A stretch of 38,688 nt of DNA, from the NCBI GenBank assembly GCA_020629175.1, contig JAHDDU010000028.1:1-38688 (forward strand), read 5' to 3'. A program made the position numbers and the translations under genes. The first letter of the stretch is position 1, and every line of letters begins with the position of its first letter. The stretch comes from Flavimaricola sp. (GTDB lineage: Bacteria > Pseudomonadota > Alphaproteobacteria > Rhodobacterales > Rhodobacteraceae). This document shows, in pieces, positions 35,373 to 38,688 of the stretch. The notes under the pieces were generated by a model. It saw nothing but the letters and a program-made list of their open reading frames with translations, did not search any database and had not been told where the DNA came from.

Positions 35373-35425
35373 ATGATCCCCCATTTTTTGCAAGCCTGGG
35401 GGATAAGGGGCCAAAAGGAAAGTGT

Positions 35426-35451
35426 GCCCGGACCGGAAGACCGGACCGGGC
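35426..35451 (-). terminator. hairpin after the fasciclin gene
   Basis: GCCCGG-A-CCGG (35426-35436), loop AAGA, CCGG-A-CCGGGC (35441-35451). On the minus strand it lies 9 bp after the fasciclin stop and is followed by a weakly T-rich stretch. Confidence 0.5.
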
Positions 35452-35460
35452 GTTTTCGAT

Positions 35461-35934
35461 TTATTCTGGCAGGATCACTGCGTCGATGACGTGGATCACG
35501 CCGTTGGATGCTTCGATATCGGCAGCGACGACGTTGGCATCGTTCACTGTCACGCCGCCTTCGGTACCGATGGTGATGTCGGCGCCGTTGACGGTTGTGG
35601 CTGTCATCCCGTCGGACAGGTCCGTCGACATCACTTTACCGGCGACGACATGGTAGGTGAGGATCGCGGCCAAGGCGTCGGGGTCGGCCAGTAGGCTCTC
35701 GACCGTGCCGTCGGGCAGGGCGGCGAACGCTTCATCCGTTGGGGCGAAGACGGTGAACGGGCCTTCGGATTTCAGAGTGTCGACAAGGCCTGCTGCTGTT
35801 GCGGCGGCGAGAAGGGTTTCAAACCCACCAGCGGCGGCGGCGGTGTCAACGATGTCCATCGCGTGGCCGTCCGCGAATGCGGATGTGGTGAAGGCGGCGC
35901 TGGCTGTGAGCGCGAGGAATGTTCTACGAAACAT
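35461..35934 (-). CDS. secreted fasciclin (FAS1) domain protein
   Basis: 157 residues from the ATG at 35934 (CAGGAG upstream). The signal peptide ends at SAFADG (about residue 22). A single FAS1 domain fills the rest, with [13 protein letters not shown], the H1 motif [24 protein letters not shown] and the H2-like [16 protein letters not shown]1 proteins are adhesive or ligand-binding; small bacterial ones are often stress-induced. Upstream is a TGATCC element suggesting RpoE control, as known for a fasciclin gene in R. sphaeroides. Confidence 0.92.
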   Translation of the reverse strand: MFRRTFLALTASAAFTTSAFADGHAMDIVDTAAAAGGFETLLAAATAAGLVDTLKSEGPFTVFAPTDEAFAALPDGTVESLLADPDALAAILTYHVVAGKVMSTDLSDGMTATTVNGADITIGTEGGVTVNDANVVAADIEASNGVIHVIDAVILPE

Positions 35935-35978
35935 TGGGGAACTCCTGTTGTTGGTTAATGCACATGTCGGCATCGTGG

Positions 35979-36008
35979 ATTTGACGGCACGCAGTATACG
36001 GTGGATCA
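35979..36008 (-). promoter_or_regulatory. possible RpoE-type promoter of the fasciclin gene
   Basis: Minus strand TGATCC (36008-36003), 18 bases, TCAAAT (35984-35979). The -35 is perfect; the -10 has C where A is expected. Start near 35972, about 38 bases before the ATG. Confidence 0.4.
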
Positions 36009-36171
36009 CCGGGGGTTTTTGCCGATGCTGTTTGACCGATAGGGGGGCCGGGCTAAGCCACGCTGTTGCGCGAAAACCAATCACAAGGAGTTTATCGGCA
36101 GCCGATCCTTTTTCGCCAGAATCGCGCGTTACAGTCCCTGATAGCATCGTGAGGCCGCTGAAATAGGTTTT

Positions 36172-36183
36172 CACGTATACGTG
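36172..36183. repeat. perfect 12-bp palindrome upstream of msrP
   Basis: CACGTATACGTG lies 52 bp before the msrP ATG, in the 301-bp gap between the divergent fasciclin and msrP genes. It could be an operator. Apart from this and the fasciclin promoter I see nothing in the gap. Confidence 0.45.
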
Positions 36184-36235
36184 CCTAGATAGTGACCAAC
36201 GCAGAATTGCTGCACGCTGAATGAGGAGTGCCCGC

Positions 36236-37165
36236 ATGGCCCACCGCTGGAAAAATGACCTTAGCCGAGAGGACGTGACACCCAAGGCTGATTTTCTCAA
36301 CCGTCGCCAGATTATGGCGGGTGCTTTGGGAATTGGCGGCACGGCGATCGGAGCTGCTGCACTCGGTACAATGGGTGCGACGCCCGCTGCTGCCCAAGAA
36401 GCGCTGGAGCCCACGAGCCTCGAAGATATCCTCCAGTACAATAACTTTTACGAATTCGGCACCGGCAAGAGTGATCCCGCTAACAACGCTCACGCGTTGC
36501 AGACCGAGCCATGGTCGATCACGATTGATGGTCTGGTGGATAATCCCGGCACGCTGAGCCTTGCGGATTTTATGGACGGGCTGACGGTTGAGGAGCGCAT
36601 CTACCGGTTCCGCTGTGTTGAGGCGTGGTCGATGGTGGTGCCGTGGAATGGCGTCGAACTGGCCGACATCCTTGAACGGGCGGGCGTGCAAAGTGCTGCC
36701 AAGTATGTGGCCTTTGAAACCGTGGTCCAGCCCGAGAATATGATCGGTGTCCAGCGCGGCGTGATCCCGTTCCCTTATGTCGAAGGGCTGCGGTTGGACG
36801 AGGCGATGAACCCGCTGACGATTTTGGCGACTGGCATTTATGGCGAGCCACTAGCAAACCAGAACGGTGCGCCGATCCGTTTGGTTGTGCCATGGAAGTA
36901 CGGCTTCAAATCGATCAAGTCGATCGTGCGCATTACGTTGACCGAGGATGAGCCGCCAGCGACGTGGAACATCATTAATCCGCGCGAGTATGGCTTCTAT
37001 AGTAATGTGAACCCGAACGTCAGCCATCCGCGCTGGAGCCAGGCGAGCCACCGAGTGATCGGCGGCGGTCTGTTCGCGGGCCGGGAAGAGACGCTGATGT
37101 TCAACGGCTACGAGGAAGAAGTTGCCTCCATGTACGAGGGCATGGATTTGGCGGAGTTCTACTGA
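36236..37165 (+). CDS. msrP: periplasmic methionine-sulfoxide reductase, catalytic subunit MsrP
   Basis: 309 residues from the ATG at 36236 behind GAGGAG. A twin-arginine signal ([18 protein letters not shown]) exports the folded molybdenum protein. The Mo-coordinating cysteine is C127 in [17 protein letters not shown]. The C-terminal part has [14 protein letters not shown] and [17 protein letters not shown], family hallmarks. MsrP reduces both isomers of methionine sulfoxide in periplasmic proteins, with electrons from MsrQ. msrQ starts at the last base of the stop. Confidence 0.95.
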   Translation: MAHRWKNDLSREDVTPKADFLNRRQIMAGALGIGGTAIGAAALGTMGATPAAAQEALEPTSLEDILQYNNFYEFGTGKSDPANNAHALQTEPWSITIDGLVDNPGTLSLADFMDGLTVEERIYRFRCVEAWSMVVPWNGVELADILERAGVQSAAKYVAFETVVQPENMIGVQRGVIPFPYVEGLRLDEAMNPLTILATGIYGEPLANQNGAPIRLVVPWKYGFKSIKSIVRITLTEDEPPATWNIINPREYGFYSNVNPNVSHPRWSQASHRVIGGGLFAGREETLMFNGYEEEVASMYEGMDLAEFY

Positions 37166-37779
37166 TGGACGTCGTGGGTCAAATCAACGGCGGTCTCCGC
37201 CGCATTCCAGCGTGGACTATATATATAGTGGGCGCACTTTGGGCCGGTTGGCTGTTTTGGCTGGCGTTGACGCAGCAAGGGCATTTCCGGGCGGACCCCG
37301 TGAATGTGCTGGAGCGGGCTTATGGAGAGATTGCGTTGCAGCTCATGATTGCGGGGCTGTTGGTGACGCCGCTGCGCAAGTTTGCCGGGCTGAACTTTAT
37401 GAAGTTTCGGCGGGCTATTGGGGTGACGGCGTTCTTCTTTGTGCTGGCGCATTTTCTGGTGTTTGCCATTCTTGACGTGGCATCGCTCAGCCGGGTCGTG
37501 GAAGAGACGATCAAGCGGCCATATGTGACTGTAGGTATGGCGTCGTTCCTGATGATGATCCCGTTGGCGATCACATCGAACAATAGAATGGTCAAACGTC
37601 TGGGGGCGGCAAGCTGGCGGCAGCTACACAAACTGACCTACCCGGCCGCGATTTTGGGTGGTCTGCATTATCTGTGGCTGGTCAAAGGATTTCAGATCGA
37701 GCCGATCCTTTATCTGGGTGTGATTGTCGGTCTTGTCGCCTTGCGCATGAACTGGACCCAGAGCCGCGCCGTGGCGTGA
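37165..37779 (+). CDS. msrQ: heme-binding membrane subunit MsrQ
   Basis: 204 residues with about six membrane helices of the ferric-reductase-like type. Candidate heme histidines are in VLAHFLVF (about residue 96), WRQLHKLTY (about 155) and GGLHYLWL (about 168). MsrQ passes electrons from the quinone pool or a flavin reductase to MsrP. The frame overlaps the msrP stop by one base (TGATG), confirming an operon. Confidence 0.94.
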   Translation: MDVVGQINGGLRRIPAWTIYIVGALWAGWLFWLALTQQGHFRADPVNVLERAYGEIALQLMIAGLLVTPLRKFAGLNFMKFRRAIGVTAFFFVLAHFLVFAILDVASLSRVVEETIKRPYVTVGMASFLMMIPLAITSNNRMVKRLGAASWRQLHKLTYPAAILGGLHYLWLVKGFQIEPILYLGVIVGLVALRMNWTQSRAVA

Positions 37780-37815
37780 GTAAATAAAGACACCAAACTG
37801 CCTAAGAGTAGAGAG

Positions 37816-37844
37816 CCGCCAGACAGCCGACGCTGTGCTGGCGG
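37816..37844 (+). terminator. hairpin after msrQ
   Basis: CCGCCAG-A-CAGC (37816-37827) pairs with GCTG-TG-CTGGCGG (37832-37844) around CGAC. TTCGTTTAT follows. Probably ends msrPQ transcription before the rRNA region. Confidence 0.6.
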
Positions 37845-37870
37845 TTCGTTTATGAAGAATCGTAAAGTTT

Positions 37871-38049
37871 GAATGAATCGCGACGGAAAAAGCGGGTGAT
37901 CTCCGGAATCAGCCGGGGGAGGGCGGTGAATCGGGCTGATTTGCGAGTCGGTGTTCCTTGAATCGCCGCGATTCACCCGCTGATTTGGTTTTTTGTCGGC
38001 AGAGTCGGGGCTGATTTGCGGGGAGTCTTGGGGATAAGCCTGTGGATAC
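37871..38049. repeat. repeat-rich non-coding block with two DnaA-box-like sites
   Basis: Part of the gene-free stretch 37780-38636. GGCTGATTT(GCG) recurs at 37934 and 38009, CGCTGATTT at 37979, and the inverse ATCAGCC near 37899. GAATCG recurs near 37874, 37928 and 37960. TGAATCG-CCG-CGATTCA (37959-37975) is a perfect 7-bp inverted repeat. TGGGGATAA (38029-38037) and TGTGGATAC (38041-38049) each differ by one base from the inverted DnaA box TGTGGATAA. No ribosome site or convincing gene. Confidence 0.6.
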
Positions 38050-38196
38050 CCCAATATCTAGGTTTCGCCGTACATACTCTGCCTAAGAAAATTGCGATGT
38101 GACCCAAGGTCGGCGACCAATTCTTGCCTTAACCCTGCCAAAACAAAGGGAAAATCGGTTTTGTCACAAAAAATGCAAGTTTCTCGAAAAAAGGGG

Positions 38197-38225
38197 TTGC
38201 GGGTACCCGTCACTAACCGTAGAAC
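38197..38225 (+). promoter_or_regulatory. rRNA operon promoter
   Basis: TTGCGG (38197-38202), a 17-base spacer and TAGAAC (38220-38225), followed by a C-rich start region (CCCCCCTCACCGGCGG). It lies 410 bases before the 16S gene. An A/T-rich stretch (38164-38194) upstream could act as an UP element. Confidence 0.7.
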
Positions 38226-38388
38226 CCCCCTCACCGGCGGCGCTAACAAGCACCAACGGGGCGCCAGACGGGCGGGACACACCGGAAACGGAACGGACCG
38301 AAACGAGACGCAGACGACGAAATTCGGAGATTGAGCAGGCGGGGCGCGCCAAAAGTTAGGGCGCATCTTGTTGGTTTTTGTCTCCACG

Positions 38389-38399
38389 CTCTTTGAAAT
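38389..38399 (+). promoter_or_regulatory. boxA antitermination element of the rRNA leader
   Basis: GCTCTTTGAAA matches boxA (GCTCTTTAACA-like) that binds NusB/NusE. It is followed by the ATATGTGGGCGGTTTGG leader segment usual before alphaproteobacterial 16S genes. Confidence 0.75.
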
Positions 38400-38620
38400 T
38401 GATAGTATCTGAAGAGATATGTGGGCGGTTTGGTTCAGTTCGATGGATCAGACGTCTGTATATCGCGCTCTTAGGCTTCGGCCGATTATAGAGTGTCAGC
38501 TTCACTGTTTGGACGGTTTCTTGTTTTCTTATGAAAACCTGAAGCACAACAAACAGAGAGACGGTTACATGTGTCAGTAATGCATGTAACTCGATGTGCA
38601 GAGGTTCGAACGTCAAGGAT

Positions 38621-38634
38621 AGTCCTTCGGGACT
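38621..38634 (+). other. UUCG-tetraloop hairpin just before mature 16S
   Basis: AGTCC-TTCG-GGACT, ending 3 bases before the 16S 5' end. Probably part of the 5' processing structure of the pre-rRNA. Confidence 0.6.
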
Positions 38635-38636
38635 TT

Positions 38637-38688
38637 CAACTTGAGAGTTTGATCCTGGCTCAGAACGAACGCTGGCGGCAGGCCTAAC
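38637..38688 (+). rRNA. rrs: 16S ribosomal RNA, 5' end (partial)
   Basis: CAACTTGAGAGTTTGATCCTGGCTCAG followed by AACGAACGCTGGCGGCAGGCCTAAC, the universal 5' end of bacterial 16S rRNA (27F primer site). The GGCAGGCCTAAC continuation fits alphaproteobacteria. Truncated by the window edge. Confidence 0.98.

Noticed and set aside
37710-38054. 114-codon minus-strand frame over the repeat block
   Set aside because: Ser/Pro/Arg-rich translation produced by the repeats; it overlaps msrQ and its terminator.
38092-38616. Short frames on both strands in the rRNA leader
   Set aside because: They cover the rrn promoter, boxA and leader structures; no coding signal.
1-38688. CRISPR arrays, insertion sequences, prophage
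   Set aside because: No regularly spaced repeats, transposase, integrase or phage structural genes seen.

Overview
The window reads as chromosomal DNA of an alphaproteobacterium of the Rhodobacterales (Roseobacter group). Pointers are the GC-rich coding sequence on both strands, the chain rsmB - heparinase II/III - purH - lspA, a singlet-oxygen type RpoE/ChrR pair next to its five-gene lipid/redox operon, an SDHAF4-like DUF1674 protein, and the first ~50 bases of a 16S rRNA gene at the right edge. I see no transposase, integrase, phage gene or CRISPR array. Almost all space is occupied by housekeeping or stress genes, often joined by 4-bp ATGA/GTGA overlaps.

Left part (1-13.9 kb): a secreted protein of unknown function and a succinate dehydrogenase assembly factor on the minus strand. 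A long plus-strand run follows: rsmB (rRNA methyltransferase), heparinase-like protein, purH (purine synthesis), lspA with a lipoprotein directly after it, a pair of M16 peptidases (one with the zinc motif, one without), mutL and rmuC (DNA repair), and a small lipoprotein.

Centre (14-20 kb): rpoE and chrR on the minus strand, with a very good ECF-type promoter (TGATCC, 18-bp gap, TAAGTA) in front. Diverging from it is a tightly coupled operon of FAD amine-oxidase-like protein, DUF1365, GPH-type MFS transporter, DUF3833 and SDR. This arrangement matches the core singlet-oxygen regulon known from Rhodobacter sphaeroides. A fasciclin protein near 35.9 kb and the adjacent msrPQ (repair of oxidised periplasmic methionine) fit the same oxidative-stress theme.

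20-30 kb: a secreted caspase-like protein that has lost its catalytic motifs and carries two peptidoglycan-binding domains. It converges, over a perfect bidirectional terminator, on a secreted protein made of three beta-sandwich (PPC-like) repeats. Then come rpmJ and tRNA-Val(GAC), N-formylglutamate amidohydrolase, dinB with an N-terminal four-cysteine knuckle, a Nudix hydrolase, an SPFH/NfeD-like membrane pair, two paralogous ~70-residue proteins of unknown function, pyrF and cutC.

30-38.7 kb: clpB behind a sigma-32 type heat-shock promoter, a fatty acid desaturase, a DUF1801 protein, an SDR, fasciclin, msrP-msrQ, and an 860-bp gene-free stretch leading into the rRNA operon. That stretch holds a repeat-rich block with two DnaA-box-like sites, the rrn promoter, boxA and the 16S 5' end.

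Nothing here is clearly a brand-new system. The most rewarding items are the RpoE-controlled operon of unknown chemistry, the dead-caspase/peptidoglycan-binding protein, the paired small proteins and the repeat block before the rRNA operon.
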